This document shows positions 10,816-20,924 of a DNA stretch of 64,000 bases, piece by piece. The notes under the pieces are model-generated. The model had not been told where the DNA came from. It saw nothing but the letters and a program-made list of their open reading frames with translations, and did not search any database. The DNA lies in contig WBMW01005664.1 of NCBI GenBank assembly GCA_013396635.1, forward strand, positions 62,001-126,000. Reading direction: 5' to 3'. The translations under genes were made by a program, and so were the position numbers. The stretch is from Penelope pileata (Eukaryota > Chordata > Aves > Galliformes > Cracidae). Numbering within the stretch: the first letter of the stretch is position 1; each line of letters begins with the position of its first letter.

Positions 10816-12736
10816 CAGTGAGTACCATCAACCAGAAAACTGTGGGAAAATTGGTAATTGCCTGGTTAAATTGTCTGAAGCCAGAGTCATAGAGCAGTGC
10901 TGTCCCAGAGATTGTTGGGAAGCACTAAATAAAAAGGAAATGTAAGAATAATATACATCCTTCTGCTTACAAGATATAAAATAGCTGAAGACTGGCTCTC
11001 AGGAGCAGAAGTGAAACAAGCCTGGCTTAGTGTAGAAAGCTCGTTATTTAGGGTAAAGGGATTTAGTTATAAAGTTACAGACGTTGTGATGGTTTTGCTC
11101 TCTGATCCCTTAATCTTCTTCCAAAAGATGTTAGAATGAGCTACCTTTCAGAATTCTTTCAGGAATTCTTGCAGAATGCCAGAAATGAGATTTCCTTTCA
11201 AAGATGCAACACTCCAATTTAGCAGGATAACAAACATTTGTAGTAATGGGTCAGATTCAGAGTTCAGTCTTGATGCTTCTGTTATTTATCCTGAGCTGTA
11301 GCTGGCTGTGTTGTGTTTTATGTATATTTCAGTTTTTTTTTTTTCAATTACTGGTCTTGCTGAAAAACTGTCCTTATTATTCATATTGCTTTTGGACTAG
11401 AAACTCTTGAGAAGGAAGACATGAGGAACAAACCTCTGCTCAAATGCTTTGTTGGAACTGACATAAGGCTTTTTAACTGTGAAGGTGCTAAAACAGACTT
11501 TATGTAAGCTTATCTAATTATGATAGAGGAAATTTCATGAGTTGCCACTCAGAGATCACACAGTATAAAGGACTTCAAAGGGCAGAGGCTTATTGATACT
11601 GTCATGGCAAGCACTGGGACTTTGCTTTGGTATTGAAAAGGGCAGACAGTTCTGATGCCTGACAATTAGGTGTGAAGCTGAGAGAAAGTGTTGGCTGCCT
11701 AAGGAAACAAGAGAGAAGATGGAGAGACAGTGATTTACGTTCACTTTTGCTTTTGCTGAGATCCTTCTGTTACTGCTAGAGATCTTAAAGGCATTCAGTT
11801 TAGGGAGAGCCAAGGCTATCAGTACCTGGTGGGATGCTTCATCATTGGGAAAACAAGGTAAAATTCCATCATGGACTGCCTTGTAGAGCAGAGAAACCCA
11901 CAGTAGTTACCATGCAAAGTACTAACTGTAATTTCCAATGATATTTAGGGACAGAGGGAATATTCCCTTTTTATTCCAGTGTAATTGTACCTCATTCTTT
12001 CCAGCTATATATACGTAGTTTATACAAAAAGCAGTTTTAAAACCTCTTTAAAATTGACACGTCCATAAAAAATAATAAAAAGAACTACAGAAAGCCATAG
12101 ATCTGCAATTCAAATATCTCAACGTGCCAGGAAATGTGATCGACGGCATGTAAGGGTTTCATCTGCTCTGCTTTACTCCCACAGGCAGCAAGCTGCCCAT
12201 ACAGACCACACCTCCTCCCAATCCTCCTCTGATTCAAACTGCTGAAATGCTGCCCAAAACCAACAAAGCACAATTGTTACTGAGACATTTTTTCAGTGTG
12301 GCCCTGTTACCCACTTCAGAGAGGATATTTGCTGCCTCCTGGTTTGGTGTTGCAAGGCATAAGCAGCAGTGGCATCAGCCTGTTAGCTGGTTTGTTGAGT
12401 GGCCAGTGCGTTCCCAGGACAGCTGCCAGCACCATCACAGGCTCTGCTGTGGTTTGATCCATCCTGTCCCTGTGATGGATGAAGATGAGAAAGGAACTCT
12501 TGTCTGAGAAAGAAAACCGCTCTTGTTTCTAGGGGGCTCGTTTTCATTGGTTCTGAAAAATCTATTACTTGTCTCTTTTAAGTAATTCCTCTATTGAGAT
12601 GCTATTTTAATAAAGCTCTGCAAAATGGCTGCAGCTAGAGGGAAAAGTATGTATGTGAAAGTGGCTTCAAAGGGATATACTTTTATTATGAGCCTTCCCT
12701 GCTCTCCCTCTGATTTCATTTTGTTTTGTGCTCCAG
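10816..12736. other. No gene seen
   Basis: Reading frames of 60-90 codons occur on both strands (for example 11556-11813 minus, 12247-12507 plus) without splice or composition support. Confidence 0.4.
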
Positions 12737-13015
12737 CTCACTCTTGGTTTGTTTCTAAATTTATTGTCTCCCCCTACTCCCTGATGGAAAAGAGATGTAA
12801 TGCAGCATCCAATTTATTTGGAAACACATTGTCTCGAGGGAAATCTAAGCACAAATATCTTGATATGTTATACGAGATCTTGTTCTGTGGCAAAGGTGAG
12901 CTCACTGTGCGTGTGGGATGTAGCTCTTCCTGAGTGGAGTGTATCTGACAGGCTGCAAGGTTTGTTCTTCTCTTGTAACTGCATTCTTTAATAAAGTTAA
13001 TATCTGTCTGTAGTG
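12737..13015 (+). other. Candidate exon, internal (to 12895) or 3'-terminal (to about 13015)
   Basis: A long pyrimidine-rich tract ends GTGCTCCAG at 12736. Only one phase is open (phase 1), running 53 codons to GGCAAAG|GTGAGC at 12895, and then on to a TGA at 12931-12933. An AATAAA at 12990-12995 is followed by a GT-rich stretch at 13004-13030, as expected downstream of a cleavage site. The encoded part includes KSKHKYLDMLYEILFCGK. Either an alternative splice or a terminal exon would fit. No family is recognised. Confidence 0.27.
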
Positions 13016-13697
13016 AGGTCTGGGTGTATCTTTCAGAGGATGCCCTGCTTTGCAGCCCTGGGTTAGACAGTGAATGACTGTGGCAGATGTCTTCCTTGGC
13101 AGCTGCCTGGGGCTAGAGTCAGCTGTAAAACCAAAGTGTGTCTGATCATCTACATATTAAGCATGGAGAGAATGCAGGATCTTGGGTGACTGTGGGCCTC
13201 TGGCTTGACTTGCTGGCTCAGCTCTGTAGTGCTGGCACATCAGCTTCTCCTGTAGAATCAATTGTGTCAAAGAATCTGGGGTGGGAGTAGAGAGAGAAGC
13301 AACAACTGAGTCTCATTTGATTGTCCATGACTCCTCATGGGACTTCACTGGTGCCGATTTCTGAATCTGGAGGGCCTGGAACAGCAGTGGGTGCAGCAAG
13401 ATGTAGCATCCCTGGTGGTGACACTGCTCCTCTGCCACACAGCACAGATCCCCACCAGAGCTGTGAGGCCACTGCTTCAGCTCCTCTGGTATCTATGAGG
13501 ATGTGACCAAACTCATCCCCACTGGGGATTATGTCAGCAGCTTTTATTCAATGGTGGAGAGTGATGGGAAGTCTTAGTTGCAGGGAAATTCTCTCTTTTG
13601 CTGAGCATTTCGAGTTGAGCATCCAGGAGAAATTGAAATGACAGCTTTTGCTCTGCCCACGTGGAGGGCTCTTAGCCATTTCTTTTCCTGCCTGCAG

Positions 13698-13830
13698 GAA
13701 GAAAGCAGCTGTGATGACAGCCAAAAAATCTGGTCTGGTTCTCCTGCCACTCTTCTATTCTCCCTTAAGGGAGAGAGGATTTCACAGATATTAGGGAAAA
13801 AACAAAATCTTTTCCCAAATTGCAAGAGAA
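13698..13830 (+). CDS. Weak candidate exon, gene unidentified
   Basis: The acceptor TTTCTTTTCCTGCCTGCAG is excellent; the donor GAGAA|GTGAGA is fair. Phase 0 is open for the whole 133 bp (EESSCDDSQKIWSGSPATLL at the start) and leaves phase 1, which fits the next candidate at 15480. The opposite strand is open over the same region, which lowers the weight of the open frame. Confidence 0.22.
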
Positions 13831-15479
13831 GTGAGAGTGACAACATTTATGCTTGTGAAATTATTGCCAGTCAGACCCTCTGCCTGCAGTCAATGTGCTA
13901 CAGCTGGCAAGCCCCACTGTGCCCATCACCAGGAGGTCCTAGGGCAGCCTGAGGGGCAGGACACGGCCCGAGGGGAGCAAATGCACCTTGCAAACAGCTG
14001 GAGCCATTTAGTAAGCTCATCTGTGCAGTATGCTGATGTGCTGCCTGATGCACCCAGGAAAACAAGCATAAATGCAAGGCAGTGCCGAATCAACAGTTTT
14101 ATATATTCAGTTGCATCTTGATCAATCTCCTGCTTTTTCCCCTTTGCTTTCAGTGTTTATATGCATAGTTCATTATTGAGAAGTAGCCTCTTAAATGCAA
14201 ATAAAAATCTAAATCAGAGACAACAGGCTGCTTTGTGTGAATCTGTAATTCAAATTGCTTCTAGGGCATGGAAATGTCACAGGTTCTTTCTGACAGACTG
14301 CATCTGCTTTGTGTTAGTCCTCCTTTTTTTTTTTTTTTTTTTTAGGTCCTGTCAGGATCCACCTATCCATTAAGCCAGCTGCTGTAGGAATATAAGAAAG
14401 GCTGGCAAAACCTGGAACAGTCCTCTGTGAGAGGGTACTGCGAGGGATTTGGGAATTCTGATTGCTTTCTGACCAACTGACACGAGATGTGTCAGAGCTG
14501 TGGTGCTTGGTAGGATTTTGAAATGCACGTTGTTGAGGCCAGGCACTTAATGACCACATCTTAGGCTCCCTACAAACGGAACTGAAATAAACATTTCCCA
14601 CAATGCGTCCTAAATGTTGCAAAATGTCAGGAAGGGTAAGGTTTAACTTCTGAGAATTTTTTTTTTTTTTTGACATGAAGAATAGCACCTGGAGTGATTG
14701 TACAGTCTTAGCTACAAAACAGCTCGTCCTATTTGTGAAGAAAACACCATGAATAGGGCAGACACTGGCATCAAAACTAAGAAAACACCATGACCAAACC
14801 TTTCTGCTTCTCTGCAGCTGTTGCACCATAGCTGAAGAAAGGCACAAACCACACACCGTTCAGTTTTTTTCTGTCTGAGATGGGAATATCAGCCTGTGAA
14901 CAAATGCAGTAGGTCAGGAATGCCTCAGGGTGCAGCACTGTGGCATCCCCATATGTCTATGCAATATACAAGCGGGTATAAGTGCTTTAGCGAAATCCAG
15001 TGGGCAGTTCCAATTGATCCAGAAGGATGATGGCAGGCTGAATGAGCTCAAGAGACACCATGGGTGTCATGCTGGAAGAGCCTGAGAGACTTGAAGAGGA
15101 AAGACATGAGCATGATGTACAGGTCAGAGGTGCAATGGTGATGATGCTTAATAAGAGATAGGTTACAGAGTTACTCTGGGAGAAATGAAGTTGTGGATTC
15201 ATCTCCTATAAGAGTGTGTCATATGAATCTTATATTCTAAAGCTTGGAATTGGGGAGCATATTTTTTTTCTGCAGATAAATCTGGGCCTTTTCTCCTTCC
15301 ACTAACTGGCTTCCTTTCCTTTTCTCCAGAAGAAAACAACACCTTGCATCACCCACAAAAGTCCCTTTCCTGTGACAGAAAGTGTTTGTGTCAGAGTACA
15401 TGTGTACGGGATGGTAATCTGTAGATAATTAACTTTGGAAAGTGATACAAAAGAAGCTGAACATCTTGTCTGTTCATAG
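13831..15479. other. No supported gene; two long T tracts
   Basis: Holds T20 at 14324-14343 and T15 at 14657-14671. A minus-strand frame of 180 codons (14314-14856) runs into the first tract; its product is unlike any family I know and part of it is homopolymer. See the findings for a retrocopy idea. Confidence 0.4.
14324..14343. repeat. Poly(T) tract (A20 on the minus strand)
   Basis: Twenty uninterrupted T; could be a retroposition tail on the minus strand or simple slippage. Confidence 0.8.
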
Positions 15480-15596
15480 GTGGTATTACTCAGTATGTCC
15501 TCCAGGGCGGCCCAGAAGCCTTCACAGTTACTGAGGTGTCTGACAGGGTGAGGAGCTGTGTGCGCAGGGCCATCATCCTTAGATCAAGGACTGCAG
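15480..15596 (+). CDS. Candidate internal coding exon, gene unidentified
   Basis: The acceptor TTGTCTGTTCATAG and donor CTGCAG|GTAGGT bound 117 bp. Only one phase is open (phase 1 in, phase 1 out), encoding 38 complete codons that include GGPEAFTVTEVSDRVRSCVR and a basic C-terminal part. Base composition is clearly higher in GC than the flanks. With 6014-6118 this is the best host-exon candidate. Symmetric phase 1-1 exons are common in extracellular modular proteins, but nothing else here points to one. No family is recognised. Confidence 0.45.
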
Positions 15597-15897
15597 GTAG
15601 GTGTGTTTGATTCTGATAATCACCTTCATCAAAAAGGGATTATTTATAAGTTGTTGCAGAGTAAATAAAATTGAAGAAGCCACATAGTACCCTTGCTAAG
15701 ATATGTCCCCAATAAACTGACTGAAATAAAAAACATTATTTGTGTTAAATGTCGAAGAAATCCAGAAGGAGATCTTTTTCTAATTCTGAATTTAGTAATT
15801 TGTGTCCTGCAAAATCAGTAAAGCAGATCTAGACATTCTTTATGGTTATTTATGCACTAAAAATATTTATAGAAAAATATATTGAGCAGACATACAA

Positions 15898-16475
15898 ATC
15901 ACAGAATCACAGAACTGTAGGGATTGGAAGGGACTTCGAGAGATCATTGAGTCCAAACCCCCTGCCAGAGCAGGCTCCCTAGCGCAGCTCACACAGGTAA
16001 GCAACCAGGCAGGTCGTGACTATCTCCAGAGAAGGAGACTCCACAGTCTCCCTGGGCAGCCTGCTCCAGTGCTCCGTCACCCTCACTGTGAAGAAGTTCT
16101 TTCTCATATTGCTATGGAACTTCCTATGTTCCAGTTTGTGGCCATTGCCCCTTGTCCTGTCCTCACACACCACTGAAAAGAGTCTGGTCATGTCCCTTCG
16201 CCTCCCGCACTTTAGGTATTTATAGACATTGATAAGATCCCCTCTCAGTCTTTTTTACTCCAGCCTGAACAAACCCAGGTCACTCAGCCTCTCCTCATAA
16301 GGGAGATGCTCCATGCCCTTTATCATCTTTGTGGCCCTCCGCAGGACTCTTTCCGGGAGATTCCTATCTTTTTTGTACTGGGGAGCCCAGAACTGGATGC
16401 AGTACTCCAGGTGAGGACTCACCAACGCAGAGCAGAGGCAGAGGATCACCTCCCTTGACATGCTGGACAAGCTCT
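15898..16475 (-). mobile_element. CR1 LINE fragment, 3' end with partial ORF2 C-terminus
   Basis: Starts on the + strand with ATCACAGAATCACAG (reverse complement of the CR1 tail) and reads back into the C-terminal region of ORF2: on the minus strand LVSPHLEYCIQFWAPQYKKD and then RRATKMIKGMEHLPYEERLS, both hallmark CR1 segments downstream of the reverse transcriptase. The frame is broken after that by frameshift and the minus-strand frame at 15979-16191 resumes with RTRGNGHKLEH. The 5' break is near 16475, where the similarity stops. Its wording differs from the 20925 and 48030 copies, so it is a different, older subfamily. Confidence 0.92.
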
Positions 16476-18983
16476 TTTTAATGAATCTGTCTTCTTTCTC
16501 ACATCTCTCTACTGTACAAAAATACAGAATTATCACCATTTCATTTTCTTCCGAGGTCAAACTTTTTTTCCAGTTTCCAGCATGTGTTCATACATACATG
16601 CATATACTTTTAAATAAACATCTCTTTTCCTGAACACCCTCCACTTCTCCTTCCTTAAGCATCCTTCTCTGTTGTCCCCTTAGGTAGTTAACCATCAGCT
16701 TGTCTCCAGCTTTTTACAATTTTTGCAATTGTTCCAGATCTGATTCTTTTGGTCAAGAAGAGCCAAGTCCTTTGCTCCAGGTCTCAGTTGGCCCAGCTCT
16801 CCTGGACCAGTCTGTGAGGCATTCACGTGAGCCCACAGGAAGGCACCTAAGGGCAGTTTCGGTTTTACAGCTGTGCCCATCGGGTACATGTCTCCATGGA
16901 TTTTTAACCTTGAGCCTTCACACCTTTCTCCCTGTGGCTGCTCTTCCACAAAGCTGTTTTCTTATTAGGATGCTGCTCTATGCTCAGCATTATTCTCTTG
17001 CTATCAAGGTGTCCCACAGGGATGAGAAGAAAACAAAATGGGCATCAGCTGCTTCAGTAGCAGGCCTCGGTGCCAATTTGTAGATAATTGCCTACATACA
17101 AATGCATACAAATAAAATCTGAAGCATTTTGTTAAAATTTCTGAAGTTCCACTTTGCAGTATTGTCGCAATGCGTTGCAGCCAGAATAATCAATTTTCCT
17201 GTGCACATTGTCTGAATGTTTTTTAACACTGTGATGTTATCTTCTTATTATTTCGCTATTCGACATAAAATTCTTTCAGACTGATCTCAGCTGCCATTAG
17301 GAAATCAGTTATGTGACCTTATTTATTTATTTATCTGATGAAAACATGGAGAAGGTCAGCACTCTTCTTCTTAACTGCCTTAGAGCACAGACGTTTTCTT
17401 CTTTAGCTGTGAATGTGGTATCTGAAAAATATACGTAGTCCTAATTAAATTATACTTCCCTTAGGCTATTCAGACAGTACAAAATGAATATTAATCCCCT
17501 TTCTCCATCTTCAGCCCACCTCCCCAGTCTAATCAAACAATTACTTTGTTGTAACACCAGGTTTGTATTCTCTCAACAAGATACATTGTACATTCTAACA
17601 CCCTGGGAGTCATTAAAGCTTCTTGCAAAATGTGAAAATGCGAAGCCCTCCTTCTAATGCTTTTTAATTATCTCATCTGCCATCTGATCTTGCCCAGAGT
17701 TTAGCTCTATCAAAGCTCCAAACCCAGATTAAACTGGGTGATCCTGCTCCTCCTCACAGTTGTAGTCGCAGGGTGGTTCTTGTCTCCCATTGACTTCGTA
17801 TTTTAATTGGTATCTTGTTATTAACAACTGAGAATGCAATGCACTGAAAGGAATGTTACTGGATGGCTAATATTTATTCATGTAAGAGGAAGAAGGAAAA
17901 TAACTTAATCCCCAGACTTTTTCTGGCATTCCTATTATCTCACAGTTTCTAATGTTTCCTACCAAATGAGTATAGAAATTAGCCTGTAAAATGAGAATAG
18001 CTTTGGATATCTGAATCTGTAAACTCCAGTTTGTTACTTAGGTTTTATTTATTAGGCTCTTTTAAAAGTAAAGCTAGGAAAATAAAGTTGAAGAGATATT
18101 CCAAAGTCTTTTTTTTTTTCTTTTTTCTTTTTGCATTTTCATTGATTTAAATATCTTTTAGTAATTCTGGAGAAAAGGAAATTGATTTCTTTGACCTATC
18201 AACTACCAAATGCTCTGTGTCGATGATAACCACCTGATTTCACATTTATAAACCTTCTATGGTGAAAAAATTATTTTGCCATACTTGCAAAACGTTTCTG
18301 CAGATATGGTGTTGTCTGCAGAAGATCATCATTAATAATCACGAACATTGTTAATCAAGATTGTTATCAAAGGATGTAAGTTATTGGTCTTACCTGGATC
18401 CAAGGATTTCAGGCTGAACTAGAAAGAGATTTATTTTCTATCTGATTAGGTGTAGGCCATGCTGTGGGTGAGGGCACCCTCCTCTGTGTCACTCCAAGAA
18501 AACAGTGACATCTGTGATGTGCTTGTTGAAAGTCCTTCATTTTGAATAGTTATAGTGGTACAGTAGTTTACTTTTAGGCAATATACATTCATTTTAAAGT
18601 GTTCATCTTTTCTCTCATGCAAACGGGCAAAATGAGTTATTTGTCCATAGGTTTGTCCATTCTTCCATCTGTTGCCCCCAGTAGTTTTATACCCATTGAG
18701 GATCTTTAATCTGAGTTGATAGACACACAGTATTACCAAAGAAGATTAATTCCTGCCAAACGAAGGATAGGCTAGCAGCACCTGCTCCACTGAGATAAGG
18801 CACAGCTGAACTCTGTCCTCGTGGGGTAACTGTGTGAAAGAAACGTGCAAATGCAGAAAAAGCCTGAAGTGATGTCTGAGATGGCATCCTAAGGCCAGAC
18901 AGCAAGATAGAAATCCACAGAATGCGAGGTTTAGTCAGGATCTCCACTCAACAAACCATTTGTAGGCCCAGAAGAGGCCTTGC
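16476..18983. other. No supported gene
   Basis: AT-rich. A plus-strand frame at 16700-17083 follows the acceptor-like TTGTTCCAG at 16736, without a good donor. The part 17400-18100 is even in composition and free of recognisable repeats; I cannot judge conservation. A T/C-rich tract lies at 18110-18135. Confidence 0.4.
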
Positions 18984-19578
18984 TTTGGTGTATTAGCTTC
19001 TAACAGAAGTTACTTTTCTCATAGTGTCTGGTATGAAGCTGTGGTTTGGTTCTAGAAGAAAAACGGAACTGATAACACCTGGCAGTGTTGAACAGAGCCA
19101 AGGACATTTTCAGTTTTCAAGTTTTTCAGTTCTCCAGCTTCTTGTATTCTTCTTCCAGCAAAGGAGTTGGGGGGACACAAGGAGCTGAGAGGGGTCAGGA
19201 CCAGGACAGCTGACCCAAACTGACCAAAGGGATATTCTATACCATATGAGATCAGGTGATTTAAGGAAGGGGAGTTAGCCAGGTAGGGTCTGCTGCTTGG
19301 AGACTGGCTGGGCATCGGTGGGTGGGTGGTGAGCCCTAGTTTTGTGCACCATCTATTTTATATGTATCTATACTTTATATATGTATATACACATATATAT
19401 AATTACTATTATTTCTTTTACTTCTTCTGCTGTATTAGTAAAAAACTTTTATCCCAACCCATGAGTTCTACTGTATTTTTCTCTCAATTCTCTCCCCCAT
19501 CCCACCTGGGGGGTTGGGAGGGTGAGTGAACAACTGTTTGGGACGTAGCTATCTCCTGGGTCAAACCGCAACATTTGG
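18984..19578 (+). repeat. 5-bp target-site duplication (TTTGG) around the second solo LTR
   Basis: TTTGG at 18984-18988 and again at 19574-19578 flanks the LTR exactly. The same 5-bp length as at the first copy supports one integrase type. Confidence 0.85.
18989..19573 (+). mobile_element. Second solo LTR of the same ERV-L-like family
   Basis: TG at the start and CAACA at the end. Shared with the first copy in order: TTCTAACAGAAGTTACTTTT, AGTGTCTGGTATGAAGCTG, CTGATAACACCTGGCAGTGT, GACCAGGACAGCTGACCC, ACTGACCAAAGGGATATTC, then the promoter-side region, a TATATG-rich run, CCATGAGTTCTACTG, CTCTCCCCCATCCCACC and GGTCAAACCGCAACA. It is about 65 bp longer than the first copy, partly in the segment after the CAAGGACA block. 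There is no internal retroviral sequence. The short frames inside it (for example 19449-19727 minus) are incidental. Confidence 0.87.
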
Positions 19579-20212
19579 CCCTCTGTGTGGACAGCACCAG
19601 CTGGATCCATCTGCCTGTCTGTGTCTTTTTGCTTTAAGCATGCATCTTCCCCATTCTGCTCTGCAAACAAGAACGGCAGTGTAGTCACACCAGGCCAGAG
19701 GAAGGGAGCAGTGGGTGGTGGGGACAATCAGCAGCAGTTTCTAGAAGCTGCCCATTACCAGTAGAAGTGCCTCTGTGAACATGAAATGTGTATCTGAGGT
19801 GAGTACAAGAAGAATTCTTCCTGACTGGCTGTAAGGCCAGAGTTTATATTTGTTGTCAGAAAATATGAGCCAATAACAAGTTTAGTGATATTTGAGGTTT
19901 TTTTCCCCATCTTTTTTTCCTAGGAGTCTATCTAGGGATATGAAGTGAGCTTTTCCTCTGTGTTTATTGTGTATATTTCTCTTTCCCCTTTTTTCTTCAC
20001 AGCCTTTCTTCTTTCTTTTTTTTTTTTTTTTTTCCTTTTCTTTTTCTTCCTCCACTTTTTCTTCTTTCCTCTCCCCTGGATCTGTCTCCAAAGCTGACCC
20101 TCCTTTGAGTGAGAGAGCCAGACCAGGCCTCCTCCAGAAGTCCCTCCTACCCACTTTATTTGATGGCTTTGTCATTTTTGTGTTGAAAGTACTTTTATGG
20201 TTCTGAAATCAG
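19579..20212. other. No gene; long polypyrimidine stretch
   Basis: The stretch 19974-20078 is almost pure T and C on the + strand; the Lys/Glu-rich minus-strand frame over it is a composition artefact. A GAG|GTGAGT donor-like site occurs at 19799 with only a 17-codon open frame before it. Confidence 0.5.
19974..20078. repeat. Low-complexity polypyrimidine (T/C) tract
   Basis: More than 90 percent T and C over about 100 bp, including an 18-T run. Confidence 0.85.
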
Positions 20213-20360
20213 AAATGGGCTGGGAACACTGAGAAGAAAGCTGGGAGACGTGGAAATGGCCACCAAGAACCATCCAAATGCCTTTATGCCTATGCAGCAG
20301 CTGCGATGGTGAGAGCTTTCCATGTAGACATGGTGGAGTTTTCTGGCAGTGACAAGAAAG
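20213..20360 (+). CDS. Weak candidate exon with two possible donors
   Basis: After TATGGTTCTGAAATCAG the sequence is open in two phases. Phase 2 is open to CGATG|GTGAGA at 20308 (96 bp, LGDVEMATKNHPNAFMPMQQ), and phase 0 is open to AAGAAAG|GTATGT at 20360 (148 bp). Both peptides look plausible, so the frame is unresolved; the acceptor tract is only moderate. No family is recognised. Confidence 0.25.
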
Positions 20361-20504
20361 GTATGTCCTACCTAAAATGGCAGCTTTTTCCATGCAGGGA
20401 GAGCTTGTGGGAACAGCGTGTGGTGAGAGACACGTGACACAAACTGTATTAATCTTACATGACTAATCACATATGCTTCCTGCGAGCTCTCCTAATCTGA
20501 TGTC

Positions 20505-20601
20505 TGATCTGGTGGCTAGCAATCCTGCCCATGGCAGGGGTGTTGGAACCAGATGATCTTTGAGGTCCCTTATAACCCAAGCCATTCTATGACTCGATTC
20601 T
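20505..20601 (+). mobile_element. CR1 LINE 3'-end fragment
   Basis: GCCCATGGCAGGGGTGTTGG, then GATGATCTTTGAGGTCCCTT and CAAGCCATTCTATGACTC are the last hundred bases of a CR1 in + orientation. It lies 320 bp from, and faces, the large minus-strand CR1 at 20925. Confidence 0.92.
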
Positions 20602-20924
20602 CTCAACGGAAGGAGGTCAGGCTGCAGTTGAGCACTGTTGGAGAAAGCTGCCGCACTCTGGATCAATACTCATGAATTCTCTCCTTTTCCCTCCTCACTC
20701 AGGCTGGGAATATCACGAAGACATTTGTGAATGAGGAAAAGCAGGCTTCTTTTCACTCTGTAGTAATGGGACAGCTGCTGTTACCATAAGAGAAAATTGG
20801 GGTTAAAGAAATTGAGAACAAGAGAGCAGTGTTAAGAGTAAGCAGCAGGAGGGATTGACTGTTGACTGACATGTCACACAAAAAAGTGGTAATGCTGGGG
20901 CCAGTTATAAAGAATTGGCCATCT
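20602..20924. other. No gene; spacer between two opposed CR1 copies
   Basis: Unremarkable sequence with no open frame or repeat. Confidence 0.5.

Noticed and set aside
2772..19573. A full-length provirus with 2772-3290 and 18989-19573 as its two LTRs
   Set aside because: Each LTR has its own perfect and different 5-bp duplication, and no retroviral internal genes lie between them.
19882..20206. Lys/Glu-rich minus-strand frame and Phe/Ser-rich plus-strand frame
   Set aside because: Both are translations of the polypyrimidine tract at 19974-20078 and reflect composition only.
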